The notes: generated by a model from the sequence alone, not told the origin. A stretch of DNA of 64,000 bases from Oscillospiraceae bacterium (GCA_015067545.1 SVMG01000005.1:62001-126000), one strand, 5' to 3'. Positions 8,308 through 16,747 are shown, counted from the stretch's first letter. Numbers and translations are program-made.

Positions 8308-8805
8308 TTATTTCTTCTGTGCCTGTGCCAACAAAGATGTACTTGACCTTGCGTGGCACAATGCGATGGCGATGGCATCCGCCGCGTCATCGGGCTTGGG
8401 CATGGCATTCAGATGAAGCAGACGCTTGGTCATGTCCATCATCTGATGCTTGGTGGCGTTGCCGTAGCCCACCAACGCCTGCTTGACCTGCATGGGCTTG
8501 TAAGAGGTGACCTCCAGCCCCGCCTGCCGGATGGCAAGCAATATCACGCCCCGGCTTTGGGCCACGCCGATGCCGGTGGTAACATTTTGGCCGAAAAACA
8601 GCTCTTCAATGGCCACCGCGTCCGGCTTGGTCTCCGAAAGGAGCTTGCGCATGTCCTCATAAATGATCTCCAGCCGGGCGGAAAAATCCATCCCGGCGGG
8701 GGTGGTGATTGCACCGCAGGTGATGAGCCTGTTTTGCCCCTGCTCCGATTCGATCACGCCGAAGCCGGTGATGCCGTACCCCGGGTCGATTCCGAGAATC
8801 CGCAT
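8308..8805 (-). CDS. ruvC: Holliday junction resolvase RuvC
   Basis: The dimeric endonuclease that cuts Holliday junctions. The 165-residue protein keeps the RNase H-like catalytic acids: Asp7 in MRILGIDPG, Glu67/68 in VAIEELFF, and the DDAAD cluster at 139-143. The start is ATG 8805, overlapping the stop of the upstream small membrane gene as TAATG. A longer reading into that gene is rejected because the IDPG motif must sit at the N-terminus. Confidence 0.96.
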   Translation of the reverse strand: MRILGIDPGYGITGFGVIESEQGQNRLITCGAITTPAGMDFSARLEIIYEDMRKLLSETKPDAVAIEELFFGQNVTTGIGVAQSRGVILLAIRQAGLEVTSYKPMQVKQALVGYGNATKHQMMDMTKRLLHLNAMPKPDDAADAIAIALCHARSSTSLLAQAQKK

Positions 8806-8984
8806 TACAGGCCACCGTTTGCGATCTGCCAGCAGTACAGGATGAAGCCCACTGCCACGACGGCAATGCCCACCCATGCGGCCACGATCTGCCACTTAGG
8901 ACGCGCTACATAGGTATCCTGCTTCAGAACCTCAGCATTCATTTCCTCGGCACTGACCTGTTCCAGTTCCTTATTTTCTTCCAT
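8805..8984 (-). CDS. Small single-pass membrane protein
   Basis: 59 residues. An acidic N-terminal half (MEENKELEQVSAEEMNAEVL) is followed by one membrane segment (WQIVAAWVGIAVVAVGFILYC). ATG 8984 follows AAGAGG at good spacing. A GTG nine bases upstream overlaps the ribosome site and is rejected. It is coupled to ruvC by a TAATG overlap. A TATAAT at 9010-9005 on the minus strand may be its -10. No function is recognised. Confidence 0.65.
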   Translation of the reverse strand: MEENKELEQVSAEEMNAEVLKQDTYVARPKWQIVAAWVGIAVVAVGFILYCWQIANGGL

Positions 8985-9052
8985 TTCGTTCACCTCTTGA
9001 GGGTATTATAACACATTTGTTTAGAAATTGGTAGAATTATTTTTGCGTACCT

Positions 9053-9077
9053 AAGGCTTCCCCTGGGGGAAGCCTTT
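9053..9077. repeat. Solo end-palindrome of family B type
   Basis: AAGGCTTCCCCTGGGGGAAGCCTT, overlapping the rqcH stop codon. It matches the outer boxes of repeat B at 33573. No T-run follows on the minus strand, so a terminator role is uncertain. Confidence 0.6.
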
Positions 9078-10821
9078 AGGCTTTTTTCTCTGCATTCAGC
9101 GCATCCACCACGATGTCCGGATAGGGGTTGACGATGACCGTCTTGTAGGTGTGATAGATCACCATGCCCGGCTTGCCGTTGGGGATCTTTTTCACTTGCC
9201 GGACTGGGGTCACATCCACGGGAATGTTCTGTCCGCCGGTGGTCTCCGCATAATAGGCCGCCAGCTGTGCCGCCTGGGTGACGGTGTCGTCGGGCACACT
9301 TTGTCCGGCGCAGGCGATGATCACATGGCTTCCGTGGACTTTCGATGCATGAAGCCAAATATCGTCCTTTCGTGCGGATTTGAAGGTCAATTCCTCATTT
9401 TGCCGGTTGTTTCTGCCCACATAAATTGTAAATCCGTCGGTGGATTCAAACCGCAAGGGGGGCAGTTTTCCCGTTTTGACACGCTTTTTGCCGGAATCGG
9501 CGCGCAAATAGCCACCGGCCTGCAATTCCTGCTTGATCTCCTCCAGCGCCTGGTCGCTGTCGGCGCGGTTCAGCTCCTCCAGCACGCTTTTCAGATACTC
9601 CAGCTCGCCCTCGCCCAGCTGGATCTGCCGGGTCAGCTCCTTTTCGGCATTTTTCATGCGCGTATAATCCTTGTAGAACTTTGCGGCATTTTGCTGAGGA
9701 GACAGGATGGGCGACAGGGGAATTTCAATTTCCTTCATTTCCTCATCGTAGAAATCCTCCACGCGCACCAAGGTCTGTCCCTTGGTGATCTTGTGGATGT
9801 TGGCCGTCAGAATGTCACCCAACTGGCGCAGACGCTCCCGATCGTAGGTTGCCTCCAGTTCTTTTTCCTGGATGGCCAGTTTTCGGGTCAGACGGGTGCA
9901 CAGATTCTGCACCGTTTTGCGCACGGACTGGCTCTTTTGCCGCATGGCATCGTTCCGATCCCGGACGGTGTAGAACATATCCAGCAACCCGGAGAAGGAC
10001 TCCGCCCGGGTGCAGTCGCCGTACTGGTGGATGGGGCAGAAGGCAAATTGCTTGGGAATGCCGTTTTGGGCATAGTAATAAGGGGTGGGATTTTCAAGAT
10101 TTTCCTTGAAAAATTCCGCAATTTTCTCAGAAATGGCGGGAATATCCCCATTTTCCAGCCGGGCATCCACATCGCCGCAGGCGTACAGCGCCGCCTCCCG
10201 GCAAACGAGCGGCGACAGGCCGCCCAGCTCGTCCATGAGCCGCTGAGCCAAAAGGTCAGCACCGGGTTGAGAAAATAGGTTTACATAACATTCCGCAGTT
10301 AATTCCAGCGGATTTTTCTTGGTCACAGGCTCGGGGTCTTGATAGTACAGTCCCGGCAGCGCCTGCCGCTTGGCGGACTCGTCCAGGCCGACACGGCGCA
10401 GGCAGTCGATGATCCGCCCCTCCGGGGACAGCAGATACAAATTACAAGTTCTGCCCATGAGCTCCGCGATCAGCTTGCGCTGCACCAAATCGCCCATTTC
10501 ATCCATGCATTCAAAGGTGAAAACGGCGCAACGCTCCATGGGCGGCTGAGAAATACCCATCAGCCGACCGCCGGACAGGTGCTTGCGCAAAAGCATGCAA
10601 AACATGGGCGGCTCCGGGGGATTTTCCGGGCTGGCGGTGGTCAGGTGCAGACGGGGCGCGGTGGGGTTCATGGCAAACAGCAGCTTGCACCGACCCTCCC
10701 GGTGGCGCAGATGCAAAATCACCGTGTCCCGGGCCGGCTGGTGGATCTTCTCCACCCGGGGCTCCGTCAGCGCACTCAGCTCTTTCAGCACCGCGGACAA
10801 ATAAAACGCATCAAAGGCCAT
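9076..10821 (-). CDS. rqcH: Ribosome quality-control NFACT protein RqcH
   Basis: The bacterial homologue of NEMF/Rqc2 (FbpA/NFACT family). It binds stalled 50S subunits and adds alanine tails with tRNA-Ala. The 581-residue protein has an NFACT-N region (MAFDAFYLSAVLKEL, later NPTAPRLHL), a helix-hairpin-helix and coiled-coil middle (about 280-430) and a C-terminal NFACT-R/DUF814 domain with DDIWLHASKVHGSHV and IVNPYPDI. The start is ATG 10821, 4 bases after the mrnC stop, so it is co-transcribed with mrnC. Confidence 0.92.
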   Translation of the reverse strand: MAFDAFYLSAVLKELSALTEPRVEKIHQPARDTVILHLRHREGRCKLLFAMNPTAPRLHLTTASPENPPEPPMFCMLLRKHLSGGRLMGISQPPMERCAVFTFECMDEMGDLVQRKLIAELMGRTCNLYLLSPEGRIIDCLRRVGLDESAKRQALPGLYYQDPEPVTKKNPLELTAECYVNLFSQPGADLLAQRLMDELGGLSPLVCREAALYACGDVDARLENGDIPAISEKIAEFFKENLENPTPYYYAQNGIPKQFAFCPIHQYGDCTRAESFSGLLDMFYTVRDRNDAMRQKSQSVRKTVQNLCTRLTRKLAIQEKELEATYDRERLRQLGDILTANIHKITKGQTLVRVEDFYDEEMKEIEIPLSPILSPQQNAAKFYKDYTRMKNAEKELTRQIQLGEGELEYLKSVLEELNRADSDQALEEIKQELQAGGYLRADSGKKRVKTGKLPPLRFESTDGFTIYVGRNNRQNEELTFKSARKDDIWLHASKVHGSHVIIACAGQSVPDDTVTQAAQLAAYYAETTGGQNIPVDVTPVRQVKKIPNGKPGMVIYHTYKTVIVNPYPDIVVDALNAEKKA

Positions 10822-10824
10822 TTT

Positions 10825-11226
10825 TTACTCCTTCACCATAATGGCAAACAATTCATTGAGCCGATCCTTCTGACCGGTCAGATACAGCGCGCCAAAGAGC
10901 GTCTCCAAACCCGTAGCCTTGGCGTACTCCTGGGGGGTCGCCGACTTGGGGGCGGCGTGGGAATGGGCGTTTTTGCCCCGGCGAAACCAGTCGTGCTCCT
11001 GCTCCGTCAGATGGGGCAGCAGCTTTTCGGCGAATTTGGCCTGGGTGGGAGCTTTGACCATGGCAACGGAATCCTTGTGCAGATTCTTTACCGTCTTGTC
11101 GCCCTTGCAGCACAGGTAGCTGCGGCACATAAGCTCATACACCCCATCTCCGATGTGGGCAAGGCCCAGATTGGAAATGGCGTTGACTTGCTTCCTATCA
11201 AAATGCAGATCGAAATAATTTTCCAC
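10825..11226 (-). CDS. mrnC: Mini-ribonuclease III
   Basis: A short RNase III-like enzyme of 133 residues that lacks the dsRNA-binding domain and matures 23S rRNA in Firmicutes. The signature LAHIGDGVYELMCR with the catalytic acidic residue and the ATGLETLFGALYL segment with its glutamate are visible. The start is GTG 11226 after AAGAGGAA. Upstream codons belong to repeat B copy 3. In many Firmicutes it sits near cysS or rlmB. Here it precedes rqcH. Confidence 0.9.
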   Translation of the reverse strand: MENYFDLHFDRKQVNAISNLGLAHIGDGVYELMCRSYLCCKGDKTVKNLHKDSVAMVKAPTQAKFAEKLLPHLTEQEHDWFRRGKNAHSHAAPKSATPQEYAKATGLETLFGALYLTGQKDRLNELFAIMVKE

Positions 11227-11255
11227 AGATGTTCCTCTTTTCTGATAGCACACTT

Positions 11256-11417
11256 GCCTCCCCCTCTGGGGGAGGTGGCCGGAATCTATGATTCCGGCCG
11301 GAGAGGGCGAATTTGAAAAAGCTATCTCATGTAGGGGCGTCAATCTGCCGCACCCTACATTGCCCTCTCAGTCAAAAATCAGAGATTTTTGCCAGCTCTC
11401 CCAAAGGGAGAGCCAAG
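11256..11417. repeat. Intergenic repeat family B, copy 3, with an extra insert
   Basis: Outer palindrome GCCTCCCCCTCTGGGGGAGG, first hairpin GGCCGGAATC/GATTCCGGCC, boxes GGAGAGGGC and GCCCTCTCA, second hairpin CAAAAATC/GATTTTTG and end CTCTCCCAAAGGGAGAG. The spacer holds an inserted TGTAGGG...CCCTACA palindrome (about 11334-11364), which looks like a degenerate family D element. Confidence 0.8.
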
Positions 11418-11420
11418 ATA

Positions 11421-12599
11421 TTATTCCGTAACAGGTAAATTAAACGCCTCGGGGTCGAAGGTGATCACCGTATAGATGCGCATTCCCTCCTGACGGGACA
11501 GATTTCCCTCCAAATGGGCGGTGATCTCCGATTCCCGTCCGGCCATATCCGCAGGCAGCGCCACATCGAAGATCAGATTGGTATGGGCTCCGCCCTGCAC
11601 CATACGAAAATCATGCAGGTGCAGCCGCTGATCCAGCATGGCCAGCAATTCCTCACAGGCGGCGCGCAGGCGATTCAGCTCCGGGTCGTCGGTAATGACA
11701 GGATCGTAATGGATGACCAAATGGATGCCGTGATTTTGATAGCACTCCCGTTCCATGTCGTCAATGAGCTCATGGCAGACCAGGGGCGATTCATGGGTGG
11801 ACATCTCCACATGGAGCGTGGCAAACCGCTGCCCCGGGCCGTAATCGTGTACCATCAGATCGTGATAGCCCAGCACCTTGGGCTGCTGACGCACATAATC
11901 CACGATCAGCTCCCGCAGCTCAGGGCTTGCACTCTCTCCCAGCAGGGGGCTGATGGTGTCCTTCGCCGTCATGGCACCGCTGTAGAGAATGAACAGGGCA
12001 ACTGCCATACCCATCCAGCCGTCGATGGCCGCACCGGAAAGCAGCTCGGCAATTCCGGCCACCAGCACCGCGCCGGTGGCAATGGCATCGTTGCGGCTGT
12101 CCTGGGCGGTAGCCGCCAGGGCGGTGGAGTGGATGGTCTTGGAAAGGGCACGGTTAAGCAGCCACAGACCCAGCTTCACTCCCATGGAAAGCACCAAAAT
12201 CACCACCGTCAGCATGCTGAACGCCACCGCCTGGGGATGGAGGATCTTGTCAAAGGAGGACTTGGCCAGCTCCACACCGATGACGATGATCAGCGCCGCC
12301 ACCGCAAGGCCGGATAAGTACTCAAACCGGGCATGACCATAAGGATGATCCGCATCCGCCGGCTTTTCCGCCAGCTTGAAGCCAAGCAGCGTGACGATGG
12401 AGCTGGTAGCATCGGTAAGGTTGTTCATGGCATCGGCGGTGATGGACACCGAGCCTGCCAGTGTACCTGCCAAAAGCTTCGCCAGAAACAGCACGATGTT
12501 GCATCCGATGCCCACCGCGCCGGAGCGCTTGCCCGCGGCGGAGCGATCCTTTTGCGGATCAAGGCCTTTCATAAATATTTTCATCAAAAATTTTGTCAT
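11421..12599 (-). CDS. Cation diffusion facilitator (divalent metal efflux)
   Basis: A 392-residue inner-membrane antiporter of the CDF family. It has about six membrane segments in the first 215 residues. Metal-site motifs are SITADAMNNLTDAT in TM2 and QDSRNDAIAT in TM5, with the HPYGHARFEYL loop between them. A long cytoplasmic domain contains H-rich pairs (VHDYGPGQRFATLHVEMSTHES, LVIHYDP). Zn, Mn, Fe or Co could be the substrate, and the sequence does not decide. ATG 12599 follows AGGAGG. It appears monocistronic. Confidence 0.9.
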   Translation of the reverse strand: MTKFLMKIFMKGLDPQKDRSAAGKRSGAVGIGCNIVLFLAKLLAGTLAGSVSITADAMNNLTDATSSIVTLLGFKLAEKPADADHPYGHARFEYLSGLAVAALIIVIGVELAKSSFDKILHPQAVAFSMLTVVILVLSMGVKLGLWLLNRALSKTIHSTALAATAQDSRNDAIATGAVLVAGIAELLSGAAIDGWMGMAVALFILYSGAMTAKDTISPLLGESASPELRELIVDYVRQQPKVLGYHDLMVHDYGPGQRFATLHVEMSTHESPLVCHELIDDMERECYQNHGIHLVIHYDPVITDDPELNRLRAACEELLAMLDQRLHLHDFRMVQGGAHTNLIFDVALPADMAGRESEITAHLEGNLSRQEGMRIYTVITFDPEAFNLPVTE

Positions 12600-12625
12600 A
12601 ACTGCCTCCTGGATAAATAGCGATC

Positions 12626-12673
12626 GTAGGGGCGAACTGTGTTCGCCCGTGGGCGGTCACAGACCGCCCCTAC
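12626..12673. repeat. REP-like family D, double-hairpin copy 2
   Basis: The same layout as at 3087: a GTAGGGGCG end, CGAAC/GTTCG and GGCGGTC/GACCGCC hairpins, and a CGCCCCTAC end. It lies upstream of the CDF gene. Confidence 0.88.
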
Positions 12674-12698
12674 AATATAAAATACAAAAACCCGTCAA

Positions 12699-12764
12699 AA
12701 TTGGGATTCTACTGCCGGTAGAGTAGCGAATTCTCATGACCGGAGAGGGCCTTTTATCCCAATT
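12699..12764. other. Possible structured element between the divergent CDF and degV genes
   Basis: AATTGGGAT (12699-12707) pairs perfectly with ATCCCAATT (12756-12764). It encloses a CTACT/AGTAG hairpin and a GACCGGAGAGGGCC stretch. I match it to no riboswitch class. Read on the minus strand it lies in the leader of the CDF gene and is followed by a T-rich stretch. It could be a repeat, a leader RNA or a terminator. Confidence 0.35.
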
Positions 12765-12880
12765 CTCCGAAATAATGCGTGACAAGGTGGGTTTTTTCCT
12801 ATAAAATGGGTACAAAGTTCATTGATTCCATTATAGTGGATGGAATTGTGGCTGTCCAGTATTTTTTAGGAGTGTATGCA

Positions 12881-13744
12881 ATGTCCGATTACAAAATTAT
12901 CACCGATTCCGGCTGTGACCTGCCCAAGCAGATGCTTTCCCAGCTCTGCGTGCAGACCGTGCCGCTGACCGTAAATTTCCGGGGCGAGTGCCTGGAGGAT
13001 TCTGTGGACGAGGGTATCAAGGAAATGTACGCAGGCCTGCGTGCCGGCGAAGCCGCCTCCACCTCCGCCGTCAATCCCGATCGCTGGATGAGTCTGATCG
13101 AGCAGACTCTGTCCGCAGGGCAGGACGCGCTGGTGATCACCTTTTCTTCCGGCTTGTCCACCACCTATCAGTCCGCAGTGATCGCCGCGAACGAGCTGAA
13201 GGAAAAATATCCCGACCGAAAGATCTTCGTGGTGGATGGCCTGTCCGCCTCCCTGGGTCAGGGTCTGTTGATTTGGTATGCCTGCAAAAAGAAGGACGCG
13301 GGCCTTTCCGTTGAGGAGCTGGCCGCATGGGTGGAGGAGAACAAGCTGCACCTGTGCCACTGGTTCACCGTGGACGATCTGATGTATCTGAAGCGGGGCG
13401 GACGGATCAGCACCGCCACCGCCGTGGTAGGCACCATGCTGAAGATTAAGCCCGTGCTGCATATGGACGACGAGGGTCATCTGATCAATATGTCCAAGGC
13501 CCGTGGCCGCAAGGCTTCCATTGATGCTTTGGCTGACAAGGCCATCGCATTGGGCGCAAATTACGACAACAGCACCATGTTCATCTGCCACGGCGACTGC
13601 CTGGAAGATGCCGAATATCTGGCAAGCCTTGTAAAGGAGAAGTGCGGCGTGAAGGAGGTCTTCATCGGCTACACCGGCGCGGTGATCGGCTCTCACTCCG
13701 GCCCGGGCACACTGGCCCTGTTCTTCCTGGGCGAGCATCGTTAA
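12881..13744 (+). CDS. DegV family fatty-acid-binding protein
   Basis: A 287-residue soluble protein that binds one fatty acid, related to FakB, which presents fatty acids to the kinase FakA. Visible signatures are the N-terminal IITDSGCDLP, FSSGLSTTYQSA and VDGLSASLGQGLL near the centre, and LMYLKRGGRIS with KPVLHMDDEG. The start is ATG 12881 after TTAGGAG. A longer reading upstream lacks a ribosome site. It is alone and ends in a terminator. Confidence 0.92.
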   Translation: MSDYKIITDSGCDLPKQMLSQLCVQTVPLTVNFRGECLEDSVDEGIKEMYAGLRAGEAASTSAVNPDRWMSLIEQTLSAGQDALVITFSSGLSTTYQSAVIAANELKEKYPDRKIFVVDGLSASLGQGLLIWYACKKKDAGLSVEELAAWVEENKLHLCHWFTVDDLMYLKRGGRISTATAVVGTMLKIKPVLHMDDEGHLINMSKARGRKASIDALADKAIALGANYDNSTMFICHGDCLEDAEYLASLVKEKCGVKEVFIGYTGAVIGSHSGPGTLALFFLGEHR

Positions 13745-13752
13745 ACGAGAAA

Positions 13753-13779
13753 GCGGTCTGCATTGCAGACCGTTTTTTT
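13753..13779 (+). terminator. Rho-independent terminator after degV
   Basis: A GCGGTCTGCATTGCAGACCG stem followed by seven T. Confidence 0.9.
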
Positions 13780-13796
13780 GCTCCCTTCCCGGTGCT

Positions 13797-13990
13797 GTCA
13801 TCGCGAACCAGTGCGCACAGAATTGTGGTATGATTGCCATCGGCAATCATTTTGATTACATGATTCGCTGCGCTCTGCAACACTGGTGTGGCGATCCGTT
13901 CTCTTGTGACCCTTTGGCTCGCGCGGCTCAAAGAGCCGCAAGGATGCGGATTGCCACGTCGCCGTTTTTCAACGGCTCCTCGCAATGACA
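13797..13990. repeat. Composite of two family C elements, one interrupted by family E
   Basis: Family C boxes are GTCATTGCGA (here GTCATCGCGA) and GTGGCAATCCGTTCTC, or their complements. The first unit runs 13797-13912 with arms CCAGTG/CACTGG, split by the family E insert. The second runs about 13945-13990 with arms GCCG/CGGC. Much of the 437-base gap before the NfeD gene is this mosaic. Confidence 0.78.
13823..13881. repeat. Nested family E element, copy 1
   Basis: About 59 bp: TGTGGTAT, then hairpin TGATTGCC-ATC-GGCAATCA, an A/T-rich stretch and the end ATTCGCTGCGCTCTGCAAC. It lies in the loop of a family C element. Confidence 0.8.
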
Positions 13991-14010
13991 CGAACAGGGG
14001 ACGGCTTGGA

Positions 14011-14080
14011 AAATTTATAAATAATTCAATAATTGCTATTGACAATCATGTAACCATGTGATACTATTATCTTGCCACAT
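14011..14080 (+). promoter_or_regulatory. Promoter/operator of the NfeD-SPFH operon, shared with 48902
   Basis: TTGACA at 14039-14044, a 17-base spacer and TACTAT at 14062-14067. About 70 bp around it are nearly the same as the region at 48902-48972, including a stretch of 25 identical bases (14025-14049). The -35/-10 spacer holds an imperfect dyad, ATCATG...CATGTGAT. The neighbours do not otherwise match, so the conservation points to common regulation. Confidence 0.85.
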
Positions 14081-14181
14081 GACAAAAGAGAGCATACCTG
14101 TTACAGGTCGCCGGCATTTGCTTTACTTTTGCATATTTTTCTGATATCATGGCAGTATCATCCGGCAAAGGAGGAAAACTT

Positions 14182-14625
14182 ATGTATCTGATCGTTTGGC
14201 TGGTTCTGATGATCGTGTTTTTGATGGTGGAGTCACAGACTGTAACCATGGTCTCTCTGTGGTTCGGTGCAGGCGCATTGGCGGCCTTGATCGCAGCACT
14301 CTGCGGTGCAGAGCTTTGGCTGCAGATCGTGCTGTTTTTTGCCGTCTCCATCGTGCTGCTGGCATCCCTGCGCCCTCTGGCACGAAAGTATTTCACTCCC
14401 AAAATCACCAAAACAAATGTGGACAGTGTCATTGGAACCACCGGCCTGGTAACTGCGCCCATCGACAACGTCACCGCCCAGGGGCAGGTGAAGCTGGGTG
14501 CTATGGAATGGTCCGCCCGGAGCACCTCCGGCGCACCCATCGAGGCAGGCACACTGGTAAAGGTGGATAAAATAGAAGGTGTAAAGGCTTTTGTATCCCC
14601 GGTGCAAGTGGATGCACCTGTGTAA
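14182..14625 (+). CDS. NfeD-like membrane protein
   Basis: A 147-residue short NfeD protein. Two or three membrane segments fill residues 1-70 (MYLIVWLVLMIVFLMVE, WFGAGALAALIAALCG, LWLQIVLFFAVSIVLLASL). A C-terminal OB-fold follows (GTTGLVTAPIDNVTAQGQVKLG, WSARS, IEAGTLVKVDKIEGV). NfeD proteins are encoded next to SPFH proteins and form membrane-microdomain pairs with them. The SPFH gene follows after 24 bases. The start is ATG 14182 after AAAGGAGGAAAACTT. Confidence 0.9.
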   Translation: MYLIVWLVLMIVFLMVESQTVTMVSLWFGAGALAALIAALCGAELWLQIVLFFAVSIVLLASLRPLARKYFTPKITKTNVDSVIGTTGLVTAPIDNVTAQGQVKLGAMEWSARSTSGAPIEAGTLVKVDKIEGVKAFVSPVQVDAPV

Positions 14626-14649
14626 TTCAAACTTTTAGGAGGTAAATTT

Positions 14650-15570
14650 ATGGAACTTGTAGTCATTGGTATCATCGTGGTCATTCTTTTAATGATCGTC
14701 ATTTCCAACATTGCTGTGGTTCAGCAATCCCGGGCTTATGTCATCGAGCGACTGGGCGCATTCCAGACCGTTTGGGGCGTGGGTCTGCACTTCAAAGTGC
14801 CCTTTATCGACCGGATCGCACGCCGTGTTTCTCTGAAAGAGCAGGTGCTGGACTATCCGCCCCAGCCGGTTATTACCAAGGACAATGTCACCATGCAGAT
14901 CGACACGGTCGTATACTTCTCCATCACCGATCCCAAGTTGTACACTTATGGCGTGGAGCATCCCATGGCCGCTATGGAGACCCTCACCGCCACCACCTTG
15001 CGTAACATCATCGGCGATCTGGAGCTGGATCAGACCCTGACCAGCCGCGACATCATCAACACCAAAATGCGCGCCATTCTGGACGAGGCCACCGACCCCT
15101 GGGGTATCAAGGTCAACCGTGTGGAGCTGAAGAACATCCTGCCCCCCGCGGACATCCAGTCCTCTATGGAAAAGCAGATGAAGGCTGAGCGTGACCGCCG
15201 TCAGGCGATCCTGCAGGCTGAGGGTCAGAAGAAATCCGCCATTTTGATCGCCGAAGGCGAACGGGAATCCGCCATTTTGAAGGCCGATGCGGAAAAGCAG
15301 GCTGCCATCTTGAAGGCAGAGGCAGAAAAGCAGGCCGCCATCTTGAAGGCCGACGGCGAAGCCCAGGCCATCATGGCTGTGCAGAAGGCGCTGGCCGACT
15401 CTCTGGAAATGCTGAACGAGAAAGCTCCCAACGAAAGCGTGCTGAAGCTGAAAGCCATTGAGGCCATGCAGAAGGTGGCCGACGGCAAGGCGACCAAGAT
15501 CATCATCCCCAGCGAAATGCAGGGCATCGTTGGCTTGGCAAACGGCATCGTCGAGGGCACGAAGGAGTAA
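14650..15570 (+). CDS. SPFH/stomatin-like (paraslipin, QmcA type) protein
   Basis: 306 residues: one N-terminal membrane anchor (about 4-24), a prohibitin/SPFH domain (about 25-185, with RLGAFQTVWGVGLHFKVPFID) and a long helical tail. The tail (about 190-245) is made of 11-residue repeats such as AAILKAEAEKQ, coded by near-identical 33-bp tandem DNA units at 15240-15370. This gives a regular coiled coil for oligomer assembly. It probably organises a membrane patch with the NfeD partner. ATG 14650 follows TAGGAGGTAAATTT. Confidence 0.92.
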   Translation: MELVVIGIIVVILLMIVISNIAVVQQSRAYVIERLGAFQTVWGVGLHFKVPFIDRIARRVSLKEQVLDYPPQPVITKDNVTMQIDTVVYFSITDPKLYTYGVEHPMAAMETLTATTLRNIIGDLELDQTLTSRDIINTKMRAILDEATDPWGIKVNRVELKNILPPADIQSSMEKQMKAERDRRQAILQAEGQKKSAILIAEGERESAILKADAEKQAAILKAEAEKQAAILKADGEAQAIMAVQKALADSLEMLNEKAPNESVLKLKAIEAMQKVADGKATKIIIPSEMQGIVGLANGIVEGTKE

Positions 15571-15573
15571 GCC

Positions 15574-15765
15574 ATGGCAAAGGAAAAACGCTTTGTCAGA
15601 ACCTGGTCGGACGGCGCGTTCGGAAGCAACGAGATCTGGGTGGATCGGCAGACCGGTGTCAACTATCTGTTCCATGCCAGCGGTTATGCCGGCGGCATGT
15701 GCGTACTGGTAGACCGGGAGGGCAAGCCCGTCATCACCCCCGTTCCCAAGGAATACGACGAATAA
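15574..15765 (+). CDS. DUF6440-type small protein
   Basis: 63 residues and soluble, with the compact beta-rich pattern IWVDRQTGVNYLFHASGYAGGMCVLVDREGKPV seen in DUF6440 proteins (assigned from memory of that family). The function is unknown. It starts 4 bases after the SPFH stop and is followed by a terminator, so it is the last gene of the NfeD-SPFH operon. Confidence 0.72.
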   Translation: MAKEKRFVRTWSDGAFGSNEIWVDRQTGVNYLFHASGYAGGMCVLVDREGKPVITPVPKEYDE

Positions 15766-15770
15766 AATTT

Positions 15771-15805
15771 TCACCGCACCGAAATTTCGGTGCGGTGATT
15801 TTATT
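15771..15805 (+). terminator. Terminator of the NfeD-SPFH operon
   Basis: A long perfect stem, TCACCGCACCGAAATTTCGG onward (16-bp arms), followed by TTTTATTG. Confidence 0.85.
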
Positions 15806-15824
15806 GTTGTTGTGGGTTTATTTC

Positions 15825-15872
15825 GTAGGGGCGGTCTGTGACCGCCCGCGGGCGAACGCAGTTCGCCCCTAC
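15825..15872. repeat. REP-like family D, double-hairpin copy 3
   Basis: The two hairpins of the copies at 3087 and 12626 in swapped order (GGCGGTC arm first, then CGAAC), between GTAGGGGCG and CGCCCCTAC ends. It abuts the uppP stop. Confidence 0.88.
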
Positions 15873-15873
15873 A

Positions 15874-16707
15874 TTAAATCATCGAGATAATCGCAAAATA
15901 ACCCAGCACCACGATGCCGAGAATGATGCGGTAGATGCCGAAGACGGAGAAGGAGTGCTTGCGCACATATTCCATCAAACCCTTGATCACCAGCAGACTC
16001 ACCACAAAGGACACAACACAGCCGACGATCAAAACAGCGATCTCCGTGCCGCTGGTCTGCACGCCTTCCAGCAAGTACTTCACCAGCTTCAGCGCGCTGG
16101 CGCCCAGCATGGTGGGAATGGCCATGAAGAAAGAAAACTCTGCACCGGCAGGCCGGGCAACACCCAAAATGATGGCGCCCAAAATCGTGGAGCCGGAACG
16201 GGACGTGCCGGGGATCAGGCTCAGACACTGGAATGCGCCCATCAAAAGGGCGGTGCGGTAGTCGATCTCGTAGACATTTTTAATGCGGAAGCTCCGGCTG
16301 GCGTTCCATTTCTCCACAAAGAGAAATGCAATGCCGTAGACGATGAGCATGATGGCTACTACAATATAATTATACAGATGCTCGTCCATCCAGTCGTCCA
16401 GCAGAAGACCCACCACAGCGGAGGGGACGACCGCCACCACCACCTTGAACCACAGACTCCAGGTGGCTTTTTTCTGCACCTGGTTTTTAGACGGTGCAAA
16501 GGGATTGAGCTTGCGGAAGAACAGCACGATCACCGCCAAGATCGCGCCCAGCTGGATCACTACCTGGAACATTTCATAAAATGCCTCGCTCACATCCAGA
16601 TGGATAAAGGTGTCCAGCAAAATCAGATGACCGGTGGAGGAGACGGGAAGCCACTCGGTGATGCCCTCCACAATTCCGAAAAAGATGGCCTTGAGAATTT
16701 CTATCAT
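15874..16707 (-). CDS. uppP: Undecaprenyl-diphosphatase (BacA/UppP)
   Basis: An integral membrane enzyme that recycles the peptidoglycan lipid carrier by removing one phosphate from undecaprenyl diphosphate. It also gives bacitracin tolerance. The two signature loops are intact: GITEWLPVSSTGH near residue 16 and LIPGTSRSGST near residue 165. 277 residues with about eight membrane segments, which is normal. The start is ATG 16707 after AAAGGAGCAATTTT. Confidence 0.95.
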   Translation of the reverse strand: MIEILKAIFFGIVEGITEWLPVSSTGHLILLDTFIHLDVSEAFYEMFQVVIQLGAILAVIVLFFRKLNPFAPSKNQVQKKATWSLWFKVVVAVVPSAVVGLLLDDWMDEHLYNYIVVAIMLIVYGIAFLFVEKWNASRSFRIKNVYEIDYRTALLMGAFQCLSLIPGTSRSGSTILGAIILGVARPAGAEFSFFMAIPTMLGASALKLVKYLLEGVQTSGTEIAVLIVGCVVSFVVSLLVIKGLMEYVRKHSFSVFGIYRIILGIVVLGYFAIISMI

Positions 16708-16747
16708 AAAATTGCTCCTTTCAGTCGCATAATTTTCCAATTTCCAT

